A stretch of DNA of 64,000 nucleotides, taken from positions 5,341,922 to 5,405,921 of the forward strand of contig NZ_CP048289.1 in the NCBI RefSeq assembly GCF_014084105.1, read 5' to 3'. Below are positions 49,960 to 59,174 of the stretch, piece after piece. A program made the translations under genes and the position numbers. The notes under the pieces were generated by a model that made no database searches, was not told the DNA's origin, and was given only the letters and a program-made list of their open reading frames with translations. Numbering within the stretch: position 1 is the first letter of the stretch; each line of letters opens with the position of its first letter. Origin of the DNA: Streptacidiphilus sp. P02-A3a. Lineage in GTDB: Bacteria; Actinomycetota; Actinomycetes; Streptomycetales; Streptomycetaceae.

Positions 49960-50092
49960 CCCGTCATAGTCGACCCACCCGCTGCCGCAGGCAACCGCTT
50001 TTCCTCGGCCCCGCGGACCCCGGCAGTACGATGAGCCGCTTTACAGTCGGCCGCAACGGCGGGCCGGTACACATCTCCGGGGGACGACGGAC

Positions 50093-51487
50093 ATGGACGA
50101 GTGGGCCGCAGGCGCGGGAGCCGAGGAGCAGCCGGACCAGGAGGAGCAGCCGGAGCAGGAAGAACGGCCGGACCAGGAGGAGCGGCGGCCGCCGCGCTCG
50201 CGCCGGGCCCGCCGGGTGCGGGCGGTCGCGGTGGGCGCGGCCGTCGCGGTACTGGTGGTGGCGGGTCTGGGCGCGGGCGCCTGGTGGCTGGCACCGTTCG
50301 AGTCGGTCTCGGGACCGCACGGCCCGTTTCCGGCGGAGGCCTCCGCGCCGCTGGTCGCGGGGCCGGTCCGGTCCGGCTTCGGCACCGACCCGGTGGTCGT
50401 CGCCGGGCTGCTGGTCGAGCGTCACGGGGACGGGGTGAGCGCGGTGTCGCCCGCCACCTCCGCCGTGGTGTGGCGGCTGTCGCGTCCCGGCCGTCCGACG
50501 GTGGTCTCCGTCGGCGCCGCCGGCGACCGCTACGCCGCCGTGCTGTGGAGCGACGGCCGACTCTCCTTCGTCGACGCCCGCACCGGCAGGCACTGGGACA
50601 CCAGCGCCCCGCTGCCGCCGTCCGGGAGCTGGGACGACGAGCCGGACGGCGTCGACACGACGATGGAGGGCTTCACCACGGCCGACGGGACGGCGCGGAT
50701 CGCGCTGGCGTCCGCGTCGGCGGTCACCGCCTTCGACGCGGCGGACGGGAAGCGGGCCTGGACGTACCGCCTGCCCGACAGCTGCCCGGTCCAGCAGATG
50801 GCGCCGTCGCCCGCCGCGTCCGGTGACGGCGACGCACAACTGGCCCTGTGGACCACGTGTCCCTACGGCGACCTGACGGCCGAGCAGGTGCTCGACACGG
50901 CGACCGGGGTTCCGGTCGCCGCACTGCGAGGCCTGCACGGTGAGGCGCTGCTGCCCACCGGTACCGGCGACTACCTGCAACTGCCGCTGAACGGCAATGT
51001 CGGGGAGGACGCCCGGCTGCTGTCGGCAACCACCGGGGCGCCCGGGTACACCTTCCCGTTCAACGCGGGTCACAGGGCCGCGGGCAGTGGACTGCTGGCC
51101 TTCGTGCCCTACGACACGGCCACCTCGGTCGCGATCTACCGGGCCTCCGACGGCGCCCTGGCCTGGACCCGGAACCTCGGCACCGCGCGAGTCTTCGCGC
51201 AGGTCCTCGACGTCGCGATCGCCCCTGGTGGGATCGTCCGGGTCATCGTCCGCGGCGAGGTCGGCGACGCGGTCACCGTGGAGTCGTACAGCGCGACCGG
51301 CCGACACCTGGGATCCCTGCCGCTGCATCCGTTCGACACCGGCGGCCTGCCGTACTTCGCCGGGGAGGCCGACGGCGTCCTGATCGTCGGCGACTACAAC
51401 GCGCTCTCCGCCATCGGCTCAAGGAACGGCCCGACCTCGGCCCAGAGCGCGTTCATGCTGATCACCGCCGCCACGGGCACGCACTGA
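50093..51487 (+). CDS. Membrane-anchored PQQ-type beta-propeller protein
   Basis: 464 residues from ATG at 50093, behind GGGGGACGACGGAC. An acidic cytoplasmic leader (EEQPDQEEQPEQEERPDQEE) and a basic patch precede a transmembrane helix at about 43-66. The rest is a beta-propeller of WD/PQQ-like blades: SAVSPATSAVVWRL, SFVDARTGRHWDT, TAFDAADGKRAWTY, RASDGALAWTRNL. Such proteins act as surface sensors or binding scaffolds. No kinase domain is attached. Function unknown. Confidence 0.82.
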   Translation: MDEWAAGAGAEEQPDQEEQPEQEERPDQEERRPPRSRRARRVRAVAVGAAVAVLVVAGLGAGAWWLAPFESVSGPHGPFPAEASAPLVAGPVRSGFGTDPVVVAGLLVERHGDGVSAVSPATSAVVWRLSRPGRPTVVSVGAAGDRYAAVLWSDGRLSFVDARTGRHWDTSAPLPPSGSWDDEPDGVDTTMEGFTTADGTARIALASASAVTAFDAADGKRAWTYRLPDSCPVQQMAPSPAASGDGDAQLALWTTCPYGDLTAEQVLDTATGVPVAALRGLHGEALLPTGTGDYLQLPLNGNVGEDARLLSATTGAPGYTFPFNAGHRAAGSGLLAFVPYDTATSVAIYRASDGALAWTRNLGTARVFAQVLDVAIAPGGIVRVIVRGEVGDAVTVESYSATGRHLGSLPLHPFDTGGLPYFAGEADGVLIVGDYNALSAIGSRNGPTSAQSAFMLITAATGTH

Positions 51488-51565
51488 TACCCAGCCAGGA
51501 CGGCTGTCACCGGCGGGGGCGGGCCCCCGGTGGAACCCGTTCGGCCGTCGCCGCGTCAGAACGGC

Positions 51566-52108
51566 ATGACCGGGTCGGGAAAGCTGCTCAGGAACGCCTC
51601 CACCGCCGCCGCGCTCTGCGCGGCCGCCGTCCTGCTGGCCGCCTGCGGCTCGGCGCGGGCGGGCACGGCCGACTCCTCCGCCGCCGCCGTGGCGGCGACC
51701 CGCCCCGCCTCCGGCCCGGCCTCGCTGATCCCCGACGACGTGGTCTCGATCCACGTCATCGCGTTCCTTCCGCCGTCGGGGCGCGGGTGCTGCCCCGGCC
51801 CGACGGGGCCCGGGCGACAACTCGCCACGGTCACCGACCGGAGCAGGGTGGCGCTCGTCGCCCACGAGTTGAACGCCCTGGGGTACGGAACGGGTGCCGT
51901 GCCGTGCCCGCCCTCCAACGGCAGCCACCTGGAGCTCGACTTCTACTCCGCCGGGCACCCGAAGGCACCGTCCGCCACCGCGGTCGTGAGCCGCGTCGGC
52001 TGCGGCGGGGTGCTGCTCTCCGCCCCCGGCCGCCACTTCCTCGTCCACCAGGGCTCGGTCCTCGACACCGTGTCGCACGATCTCGGGCTGACCTTCCGCA
52101 CCCGCTGA
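51566..52108 (+). CDS. Small secreted lipoprotein, unknown function
   Basis: 180 residues from ATG at 51566; GTG at 51530 is an alternative. A lipoprotein signal peptide (LLRNASTAAALCAAAVLLAAC) ends in a lipobox with Cys about 30. An Ala/Ser linker is followed by a compact domain with five further cysteines, including GRGCCPGP and VSRVGCGGV, suggesting disulfides. Not recognised. It follows the propeller gene on the same strand after 78 bases and may be cotranscribed. Confidence 0.7.
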   Translation: MTGSGKLLRNASTAAALCAAAVLLAACGSARAGTADSSAAAVAATRPASGPASLIPDDVVSIHVIAFLPPSGRGCCPGPTGPGRQLATVTDRSRVALVAHELNALGYGTGAVPCPPSNGSHLELDFYSAGHPKAPSATAVVSRVGCGGVLLSAPGRHFLVHQGSVLDTVSHDLGLTFRTR

Positions 52109-52476
52109 CCGCGCGCCGTGCCACGCGGCCGGAAGCGGTGCAGTCCGGGCGGAAGTTATATTTCATACCTCAGCTATATAAATGGGACATAATAGAGAGT
52201 ATCTCGGATATAGCTATTTACCCATGTAAAGCGAACAAAATGGCGGCTTGACAGTCCGCGAGGCAGCGAATAAGAATCCGGAACACGACATTCCGCCTCG
52301 CCCCGAGGACGACCGTGTCCAGTCAGGAAAACCTGACACGAACCCGCGGTGTCACCGCCGTCCCCTGCCTGCCGACCGGGCCGGGGGAATCCCCTTCCCA
52401 CGACGGCCTCGCCCTGCCCGCTCCCGCCACGCGTGGGTCAGCCATGCCCGTACGCGCCGCACCGGAGGCTCCGCCT
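52109..52476 (+). promoter_or_regulatory. AT-rich island and strong promoter (52248-52277)
   Basis: From about 52150 to 52260 the sequence is mostly A and T, in sharp contrast to the genome. It holds an 8-bp inverted repeat (AGCTATAT 52172-52179, ATATAGCT 52208-52215). A perfect -35 TTGACA at 52248-52253 with an AAGAAT/TAAGAA -10 at 52271-52277 follows. Transcription would begin near 52284 with a 190-base leader to the lipoprotein gene. In-frame ATG and GTG codons inside the leader lack ribosome sites. Confidence 0.5.
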
Positions 52477-53208
52477 ATGCCCGGCTCCATACGTTCGTCG
52501 ATCGTTCCCGCCCGCCGAGCCGCCATCGGCGTCCTCGTCGCCGTGGCCGCCGCGCTGGGCGTCGGCGGTTGCGGAAGCACCGCCCACAGCGCCACGACCG
52601 CGGTCCTGGGCGGCGCCTCGGCGCCCCCGTCCACCGCCCCCGCCACGGCACCGGCCCCGGTCTCCGCTGCCCGGCTCTCGGCGGCCCAGCTGCCGGACGG
52701 GGCCACCGAGAAGTGGCAGGCCATCGCTCCGGCGAGGGCCCAGCCGGTGTCCGGGCGAGGTGTACAGGTCAACGAGTGCGCCACCGTGCACGGCGCCACC
52801 ACCTGGCAGCAGCTGGCCTACGCCGGCGCCTACGGGACACCTGCCGAGCAGGACGTGTTCAGCTTTCCCAGCAGTGCCGCGGCACACGCCGCCGAACAGG
52901 GCCTGGCGGCTCAGATGGACGCCTGCCAGAGCACCTCCCGGACGCTCCAGTCGACGTCCCACGTCGTCGTCGACGCGCGGGTGGCCCGGACCGCCTCAAC
53001 CCCCCAGGGCGCCGCCTGGTCGCGGCAGTGGACCGGCGTCGAGGGCCTGTCGGCCGCCGGGCCGCAGACCGACCACCTCTACACGGTCCAGGTCGGCAGC
53101 ACGCTGGCGGTCGTCCACTTCGACCAGTGGGCCGCGAGCCACACCGCCCCCTACAGCACCCGAGCCGACCAGGCGCTGCTCTCCGCCGTCGCCCGGCAGC
53201 TCGGTTGA
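52477..53208 (+). CDS. Lipoprotein with PknH-type sensor-like domain
   Basis: 243 residues from ATG at 52477, behind CCGGAGGCTCCGCCT. The signal peptide (RRAAIGVLVAVAAALGVGGC) carries a lipobox with Cys near residue 33, followed by an Ala/Pro linker. The folded part VNECATVHGATTWQQLAYAG, VFSFPSSAAAHAAEQGLAAQMDAC and LYTVQVGSTLAVVHFDQW resembles the extracellular PknH sensor domain, with two cysteines likely paired. Ligand unknown. It is followed after 45 bases by the NlpC/P60 gene, suggesting an operon for the cell surface. Confidence 0.78.
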   Translation: MPGSIRSSIVPARRAAIGVLVAVAAALGVGGCGSTAHSATTAVLGGASAPPSTAPATAPAPVSAARLSAAQLPDGATEKWQAIAPARAQPVSGRGVQVNECATVHGATTWQQLAYAGAYGTPAEQDVFSFPSSAAAHAAEQGLAAQMDACQSTSRTLQSTSHVVVDARVARTASTPQGAAWSRQWTGVEGLSAAGPQTDHLYTVQVGSTLAVVHFDQWAASHTAPYSTRADQALLSAVARQLG

Positions 53209-53253
53209 TCCCCCGCACCACCTCTCCCCCCCCGGAACATCCTGGAGTCATCC

Positions 53254-53979
53254 ATGCCCATCCACCTGCCCTCCCTTCGCCGGTGCCTGACCGGCGTCCT
53301 CGGGACCACCATCGCCGCCTCCTGCGTGCTCGCCGCCTCCCCTGCCCAGGCCGCGACCACCACCGGCGGCACCATCACCCGGGACCAGGTCATCCAGCGC
53401 GCCCAGAGCTGGGTGAGCGAGGACGTGCCCTACAACCAGGGCGCGTACTACACGGACAGCAACGGCTCGTACCGTGAGGACTGCTCCGGCTACGTCTCCA
53501 TGGCCTGGAACCTCAGCTCCAGCATGGTCACCCAGACCCTGCCCGAGGTCTCCACCCCGATCGACAGCTCCCAGCTGCAACCCGGCGACGCCCTCGACTA
53601 CACCGCGGAGCACGTGATCCTCTTCGGCGGCTGGGTCGACCAGTCCGCCGGGACCTTCACCTACTACGCCGAGAACAACCCGAGCCAGCTGACCAACAGC
53701 TACCAGGGCAACCTCGACGCCAGCTCCCTGGACGGCTGGCCCACCAGCGACTACACGCCGCTGCGCTACGACAACATCACCGGTACCGCCAGCGGCACCC
53801 CGGCGCCCGCCAGCACCGGCACGCCCGCGACCGCCACCACCACGGCGGCCACCACCACGGCCACGACGGTCGCCACCGGCAGCACCTCGCAGACCCAGCA
53901 CTCGGACGCGGGCACCCACCGGTGGCACACCCCGCGCCACCGCTGGACCGCCGCGCACAGCGGCCACCGGGGACGCTGA
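53254..53979 (+). CDS. Secreted NlpC/P60-like peptidase
   Basis: 241 residues from ATG at 53254, behind CTGGAGTCATCC. Signal peptide to about residue 33 (SPAQAA). The papain-like core has RDQVIQRAQSWVSEDVPYN, then the nucleophile in YREDCSGYVSMAWN (Cys77), LQPGDALDYTAEHVILF with His120, and YYAENNP. These place it with NlpC/P60-like enzymes that cut wall peptides or amides. A Thr/Ala-rich tail and a His/Arg-rich end (HRWHTPRHRW) follow the domain and might bind the wall or a metal. Confidence 0.85.
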   Translation: MPIHLPSLRRCLTGVLGTTIAASCVLAASPAQAATTTGGTITRDQVIQRAQSWVSEDVPYNQGAYYTDSNGSYREDCSGYVSMAWNLSSSMVTQTLPEVSTPIDSSQLQPGDALDYTAEHVILFGGWVDQSAGTFTYYAENNPSQLTNSYQGNLDASSLDGWPTSDYTPLRYDNITGTASGTPAPASTGTPATATTTAATTTATTVATGSTSQTQHSDAGTHRWHTPRHRWTAAHSGHRGR

Positions 53980-54244
53980 CCCAGCCGACCGACCCGGTCG
54001 ACCGACCCGGCCGCCCTGATCCACAGGGCCTTTCCGGCTGGTCCCGCCGCTCGAAGCGGGCCCGTCGGCCGACCGGATCCGGGGGCATCGGCACGGGTGA
54101 CCGTGCCGAAACCGGAGCCGACCCGATTGTCCGGTAAGCATCGGGTCGGAGGTGGGTGTGTGCTTGTACGCTCAGGCCGATTGCCCTGCCTGGACGCCGG
54201 GGCGGGTGATTCGCAGCACCGCCACCCAGGAAGGACGACCACCC

Positions 54245-54937
54245 ATGCGCTCCCTCCGCTACTCCCTGCCCGCTCTCCTCGCCTGCGCCCTGGCCACCGT
54301 CGGCATGACCGGGACGGCCCACGCCGCCCCGTCCGCCGCGGCGACCCCGGTCCTGTCGCTGTCCGCGCTCGGCGGCCCCGCCGCCAACCCCGGTGACCTG
54401 CTCACCTCCTCGCTCACCCCCGGCACCACGCTCAGCCTGACCAGCACGCCCAGCGGCGGCCAGGGCCTGTTCTGCCAGCAGTCGGTCTGGGGCGGCCAGT
54501 TGCTGGCCAACCCGCCGCTGCCCGGGCCGGCGGTGATCCGGCTGCTCAACCCGCTGACCATATCGGCCTGCACCGACAACTCGCCGACGGTGACCGCGGT
54601 GACCGGGGTGGCCGTCTCCGGCCTGCCGCAGACACTCCAGGTCACCGGGGTGGGCGCGTTCCCGCTGCAACTGCTGCCGACCTCGGGCCCGTTGCAGATC
54701 ACCGTGACGCTGGCCACCACCGCGGCACCGAGCGTGGTCTGCACGTACCAGGCGCCGGGCCCGCTGACCGGCAACACCGCCCTGGGGTCCTCCCCCTGGC
54801 GCTTCGTCAACCAGCAGTTCAACCTGGTCAGCGGACCGCTCCCGGCCTGCGGCACCACCCCCAACGGCTTCCTGACCGCGGCCTACAGCCCGGTCATCGA
54901 CACCACGGCCGGTGGCGCCAACGTCTTCGTGAACTGA
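54245..54937 (+). CDS. Secreted protein of unknown function
   Basis: 230 residues from ATG at 54245, behind AGGAAGGACGACCACCC. Signal peptide to about residue 27 (MTGTAHA). The mature part is beta-rich and Ser/Thr/Leu-rich with four cysteines (LFCQQSVWG, ISACTDNS, SVVCTYQAP, LPACGTTPNG) spaced as two disulfides. No catalytic motif is visible. I know of similar abundant secreted actinomycete proteins but cannot name a family. It ends 25 bases from the convergent AurF-like gene. Confidence 0.75.
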   Translation: MRSLRYSLPALLACALATVGMTGTAHAAPSAAATPVLSLSALGGPAANPGDLLTSSLTPGTTLSLTSTPSGGQGLFCQQSVWGGQLLANPPLPGPAVIRLLNPLTISACTDNSPTVTAVTGVAVSGLPQTLQVTGVGAFPLQLLPTSGPLQITVTLATTAAPSVVCTYQAPGPLTGNTALGSSPWRFVNQQFNLVSGPLPACGTTPNGFLTAAYSPVIDTTAGGANVFVN

Positions 54938-54962
54938 CGGACACGCCCGGGGCGACCCGGGC

Positions 54963-55889
54963 TCAGGGCAGCAGGGCGGCCCGCCGCCACATCGGCGCGG
55001 ATCGGGAGTCGATCATCCCGAGGTCGGTGAAGAAGGCGACCGCCTTGCGGGCCCAGTCGGCCTTGGCGGCCCGCCACTCGGGATTGCCCGCGGCGGCCGC
55101 CCGGGCCTGCCGGGGGTCGAGTCCGACCAGCGAGTAGACCCGCGGGTGGATGGTCTCGTTCACCGACTGGACCGCGAGCACCGCCAGGGCCTGCCGGAAC
55201 AGCGCCCGCCCGGCCGGGCCCATCCGCGCCCAGCGGCGCTCCAACTCCGGCTTGGCGTAGCCGATGTGGCGGGCCTCCTCGATCACGTGGATCCGCGCCA
55301 CGGAACGGGCGAGCGGTTGCAGGCTCTCGTCGCGGATCATCTCCCGCTGCATCGCGTCGGTGTACTCCTCGACGAATATCGCCCCGGCGAAGGTCATCGT
55401 GGTGTCGTTGAGCAGCATGTGCAGTTTGCCGAGCCGCGAGGCGCGGCGCGAGGGGCGGGCCGAGGGATAGCCGGTACGGGCGATGTACTTGGCGAACATC
55501 GTCGAGTGGCGGCACTCGTCGGCCACCTCGGTCAGCGCGTACTGGCCGTGACGGGTCGTCAGATCACTGTCGTAGACGTGCCGGACCAGACCGTCCATCA
55601 GTACCAGCTCGAACCAGATCCCGGCGGAGGTGACGCTGGCGAGCTCGTACACGCTCAGCCGGGCCTGCTGACGGGGCGTCATTTCACGCCACAGGTCCGT
55701 CCCGTAGAGCGAGACCCGGTGGGCGGGTAGGGCGAACAGGTCCGGGTCGATCGGCGCGTCCCAGTCGACCTCGGTCAGCGGGTCGTGCGAGTGCCTGGCG
55801 GAGGCCCGCAGCAGCCGCTCGGCGTTCTGCTCGCGGGCCGCGCGGGTGTCGGCGGGTGGGAGGGCGACAGCGGATGGGGTGTCTGGCAC
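54963..55889 (-). CDS. AurF-type diiron oxygenase
   Basis: 308 residues from GTG at 55889, behind TGGAGCAGTACC. It matches p-aminobenzoate N-oxygenase AurF in metal ligands and spacing: Glu94, Glu125 and His128 (EVADECRHS), Glu174 (IFVEEYTDA), then His201, Glu205, His208 (HVIEEARH). The seven-ligand pattern with the extra His is specific to this family. AurF oxidises an arylamine to a nitro compound; homologues act on varied amines or other substrates. The adjacent TetR gene upstream on the same strand probably controls it. Confidence 0.9.
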   Translation of the reverse strand: MPDTPSAVALPPADTRAAREQNAERLLRASARHSHDPLTEVDWDAPIDPDLFALPAHRVSLYGTDLWREMTPRQQARLSVYELASVTSAGIWFELVLMDGLVRHVYDSDLTTRHGQYALTEVADECRHSTMFAKYIARTGYPSARPSRRASRLGKLHMLLNDTTMTFAGAIFVEEYTDAMQREMIRDESLQPLARSVARIHVIEEARHIGYAKPELERRWARMGPAGRALFRQALAVLAVQSVNETIHPRVYSLVGLDPRQARAAAAGNPEWRAAKADWARKAVAFFTDLGMIDSRSAPMWRRAALLP

Positions 55890-55949
55890 GGTACTGCTCC
55901 AGTTTCTACTTGTGGGCCGCTAACTCGTGGGCCGTCAGCTCGTCGACCG

Positions 55950-56564
55950 TCAGCTGGACACGGGCGGCGGCGTGCCGCCGAGCGCGCGCAGCGCGAAGGA
56001 GATCAGGGCCGGAATCAGGTCGGCCGGGGCACGGCCGTCGGCCAGGGGACCGACCAGGGCCTCGCCGACGCCGCCGACCAGCAGCGCGGCGGTCAGCTCC
56101 GGATCCTGTGCGGGCAGCCGCCCGGCGGCCACCCCCTCGGCGATCCGGTCGGCGATCACGTCGCGGAAGGCCCGGCGGAACACCAGCCGCTCGGCCTCCA
56201 CCTCCGGGTCCACCGGTTCGGCGAGCAGGGCGTAGGCCAGCCGCGGCGCGCCCAGGGCCCGCCCGGCGAAGGTGCCGATCACCGAGGCGACCTGGGCGTG
56301 CAGGTCACCCTCGAAGGCGGCGGCGGCACGGACCGCGGCGACCTCGCGGCCGACCACCGAGCGGAACAGCTCGGCGACCAGCTCGGCCTTGCTCGGGAAC
56401 GACCGGTACACGCTGCCGGTGGCGATCCCGGCGCGGTCCGCGACGGCGGCGACCGAGCAGGCGGCGTAGCCGCGTTCGGCGAGCAGTTCGGTCGCGGCGG
56501 CGAGCACCGTCTCACGCTGGGCGTCGAGCCGGGCTTGCACGGCTGCTGTCCTCCGGTAGGCCAT
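55950..56564 (-). CDS. TetR family transcriptional regulator
   Basis: 204 residues from ATG at 56564. The N-terminal helix-turn-helix is textbook TetR: RETVLAAATELLAERGYAAC, VAAVADRAGIATGSVYRSFPSKAELVAEL. The C-terminal part, with a TetR_C-like helix bundle (LTAALLVGGVGEALVGPLADG), would bind an unknown ligand. It sits 60 bases upstream of the AurF-type gene on the same strand, and a palindrome 10 bases upstream of its start is the likely operator. Expected role: repressor of itself and the oxygenase. Confidence 0.92.
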   Translation of the reverse strand: MAYRRTAAVQARLDAQRETVLAAATELLAERGYAACSVAAVADRAGIATGSVYRSFPSKAELVAELFRSVVGREVAAVRAAAAFEGDLHAQVASVIGTFAGRALGAPRLAYALLAEPVDPEVEAERLVFRRAFRDVIADRIAEGVAAGRLPAQDPELTAALLVGGVGEALVGPLADGRAPADLIPALISFALRALGGTPPPVSS

Positions 56565-56573
56565 GCCAAGAAG

Positions 56574-56596
56574 TGAAGCACTGATTCACTGCTTCA
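56574..56596. promoter_or_regulatory. Palindromic operator between TetR and LysR genes
   Basis: TGAAGCA-CTGATTCAC-TGCTTCA, perfect 7-bp arms, with an overlapping GTGAA/TTCAC pair inside. It lies between divergent regulators at 56564 and 56625, the usual place for a TetR site. Confidence 0.6.
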
Positions 56597-56624
56597 TCAA
56601 GACCGTCCGGCATAGGCTCTGGGG

Positions 56625-57563
56625 ATGAACTTCACCCTGGTGCAGCTGCGCTATTTCGTGGCCGCCGCCGAGCTGCGGAGCATGACCGCCGCCTCCCGCG
56701 AGCTGGTGGTCGCCCAATCCGCGGTGTCCTCGGCGGTCGCGCACCTGGAGCGGGAGTTCAAGGTGCAGCTGCTGGTGCGGCACCACGCCAAGGGCCTGTC
56801 GCTGACCCCCTCGGGCGAGCGCTTCCTCAGCGAGGCGCGGGAACTGCTGGCGCAGGCGGCGGATCTGGCCGCCGGGGCGCAGGGGCTGGGCGGCTCGCTG
56901 GTCGGGCAGCTGTCGGTGGGCTGTTTCGTGACCCTGGCGCCGTTCGTCCTGCCCGCGCTGCTCTCGGGTTTCGCGGAGCGGCACCCGGGCGTGTCGGTGC
57001 GGCTGCTGGAGGACGAGACGGCGTCGTTGCAGGCGGCGCTGCTGGCGGGGCGCTGCGAGCTGGCGCTGCTGTACGACCTGGGGCTGTCCGACGAGCTGGA
57101 GGTGGAGCGGCTGGCGCAGGCCCGCCCGTACGCGATAGTCGGCGCCGGGCACCCGCTGGCCGCGATGGGCCGGGTGCCGCTGCGGCTGCTCGCGCCGGAG
57201 CCGATGGTGCTGCTGGACCTGCCGCACAGCCGCGAGTACTTCGCCGCGCTGGTGGCGCTGACCGGCCAGGAGCCGACGGTGGCGCACCGCAGCACCAGTT
57301 TCGAGATGGTACGGGCGATGGTGGCGGCCGGGCGCGGATTCGCGATCCTCAACCAGCGCCCGGCACACGACCTCACCTACGACGGCGGCCGGGTGGCGGT
57401 ACTGGAGCTGGACAGCGAGTCGGCGCAGGAGCTGCCGTCGCTGCCGGTGGTGCTGGCGCGGGCCCGCTCGGTGCGGCCCACCCGGCGCGCGGAGGCCTTC
57501 GCGGACGCCTGCCGCGGCCATTTCCGCGACGGGCCCGCCTTCAGCGGGCCCGGCACGCCCTGA
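56625..57563 (+). CDS. LysR family transcriptional regulator
   Basis: 312 residues from ATG at 56625 (MNFTLVQLRYFVAAAELRSM), a typical LysR beginning. The winged HTH covers residues 1-60 (MTAASRELVVAQSAVSSAVA HLE) and the effector domain about 90-295 (GQLSVGCFVTLAPFVLPALL, ELALLYDLGL, MVAAGRGFAILNQRP). Divergent from the TetR gene and convergent with the NCS1 permease. Which of them, if any, it controls is not clear, though LysR proteins often pair with NCS1 or purine genes. Confidence 0.92.
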   Translation: MNFTLVQLRYFVAAAELRSMTAASRELVVAQSAVSSAVAHLEREFKVQLLVRHHAKGLSLTPSGERFLSEARELLAQAADLAAGAQGLGGSLVGQLSVGCFVTLAPFVLPALLSGFAERHPGVSVRLLEDETASLQAALLAGRCELALLYDLGLSDELEVERLAQARPYAIVGAGHPLAAMGRVPLRLLAPEPMVLLDLPHSREYFAALVALTGQEPTVAHRSTSFEMVRAMVAAGRGFAILNQRPAHDLTYDGGRVAVLELDSESAQELPSLPVVLARARSVRPTRRAEAFADACRGHFRDGPAFSGPGTP

Positions 57564-57609
57564 GCCGGTCCCGTCGGCCGCCGACCGGGGCGGCGGCGAC
57601 GCCGGGGGC

Positions 57610-59103
57610 TCAGTCCTCGCCGACGGCGGCGAGCACCGGCTCGCGCGGCGCCGCTTCGCGCTCCCGGCCGCGCCGGGCCACCAGCAGGTACAGCGGCACC
57701 GTGACCACCAGGCTGACCACCCAGGACAGGTCGGTGCCGCCCAGGGCGTCGGCGATCGGCCCGGTGTACATGGTGGTGGCCATGAACGGCACCTCCACCA
57801 GGAATCCGACCAGGTACACCCCGATCGCGCCGACGCTGTAGCGGCCGTAGATCCCCCCGTCGGACCGGAAGAAGGACGCCACGTCGTAGTCGCCGCGCCG
57901 GACCACGTAGAAGTCGATCAGGTTGATCGCGGTCCAGGGGATGAAGAAGTACTGGAGCACCGCGATGAAGTTCTCGTAGTTGGCGAGGAAGCTCCCGCCG
58001 GAGAACACCGCCGCGAGGGCGGTGGAGAACAGCGCGATCCCGGTCGCCAGCAGCGCCCGCACCCCCGGCGTCGGCAGCCAGCGCTCGGCGAAGGTCTGCA
58101 CGGCGGTGACCGCGGTCAGCACCGCGCCGTACAGGTTGAGCGCGTTCGAGGTGGCGGAGACGACGAAGAAGCCCAGCAGCACGATCCGGCCGAGGGTGCT
58201 GCCGAGGATCGGGTTCAGCGCCGCGATCACGTCCCCGCCCGGCTTGATCATCAGCGCGATGACGATGCCGATCAGCATCATCAGCACCGAGGAGAGCACC
58301 GATCCGGCGTAGCTCCACCAGAAGGTCCCGCGCAGACCGGCCGCGGTGGCGGGCATGTAGCGGGAGTAGTCGGAGACGTAGGGCGCGTAGGCGATCTGCC
58401 AGAGCACCGAGACCGAGACCGCGCCGAGGAAGCCGGACCAGCCGAAGCCGCCGACCCGCAGGAAGTCCCCGGGCAGTCCGTGCACCAGGATGCCGACGAA
58501 GACGGCGATGGTGAGCGGGATGAACGCGTAGGTGGCCCAGGCCGAGGAGACGTGGATGTAGCGGTAGCCGAAGACCGTGATCACCAGCCCGGCCACGGAG
58601 ACCAGCACGATCGCCGGGGTCGTCGGCAGCCCGCTCCACACCCCCTGCAGCGACTGCGCGCCGGTGACCAGGGTGGAGGCGAAGAAGCCGACGTACATCA
58701 CCAGCACCAGCGCCACCACCAGGATGGTGCCCCGGATGCCGAACTGGCCCCGGCTCTGCACCATCTGCGGGACGCCGAGTTGCGGTCCCTGCGCCGAGTG
58801 CAGCGCCATCAGCACGCCCCCGGCCAGGTTGCCGAGGAGCAGGGCGACCACGCTCCACAGGAAGTCCAGCCCGAAGACCTGCGGCCCCAGCGCCCCGGTG
58901 ATCACGGTGAGCGGACCGAGGCTGGCGTTGAACCAGATCCCGAACAGGCTGACCGGGCGGCCGAAGCGCTCGTGCGCCGGGATCACCTCGATGGTGTGCT
59001 GTTCGATCAGCGGCTGCCCGGCCGACTGCTCCGCCGTCCGGTCGGCGGCCTGGTCGGCGGCCGTTCCGGAGTCGTTGCCGGATCTGCCCGGTGATTGCGC
59101 CAT
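57610..59103 (-). CDS. NCS1 family nucleobase/cation symporter
   Basis: 497 residues from ATG at 59103; ATG at 59115 is an alternative. About twelve hydrophobic helices. NCS1 marks are IEVIPAHERFGRPVSLFGIW at the start, NASLGPLTVITG, GVPQMVQSRGQFG, YAPYVSDYSRYMP and FFIPWTAINLIDFYVVRRGDYD. The family imports cytosine, purines, allantoin, hydantoins, thiamine precursors or pyridoxine with H+ or Na+. The exact substrate is not decidable by eye and no catabolic gene adjoins it. A nested inverted repeat upstream suggests tight regulation. Confidence 0.93.
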   Translation of the reverse strand: MAQSPGRSGNDSGTAADQAADRTAEQSAGQPLIEQHTIEVIPAHERFGRPVSLFGIWFNASLGPLTVITGALGPQVFGLDFLWSVVALLLGNLAGGVLMALHSAQGPQLGVPQMVQSRGQFGIRGTILVVALVLVMYVGFFASTLVTGAQSLQGVWSGLPTTPAIVLVSVAGLVITVFGYRYIHVSSAWATYAFIPLTIAVFVGILVHGLPGDFLRVGGFGWSGFLGAVSVSVLWQIAYAPYVSDYSRYMPATAAGLRGTFWWSYAGSVLSSVLMMLIGIVIALMIKPGGDVIAALNPILGSTLGRIVLLGFFVVSATSNALNLYGAVLTAVTAVQTFAERWLPTPGVRALLATGIALFSTALAAVFSGGSFLANYENFIAVLQYFFIPWTAINLIDFYVVRRGDYDVASFFRSDGGIYGRYSVGAIGVYLVGFLVEVPFMATTMYTGPIADALGGTDLSWVVSLVVTVPLYLLVARRGREREAAPREPVLAAVGED

Positions 59104-59174
59104 GTGCCCACCCATCCCGATGCCCGTGTGTGAGCGTTGATTCTGCGGGGGTCGCATCGGGGCTGTACAACAGC

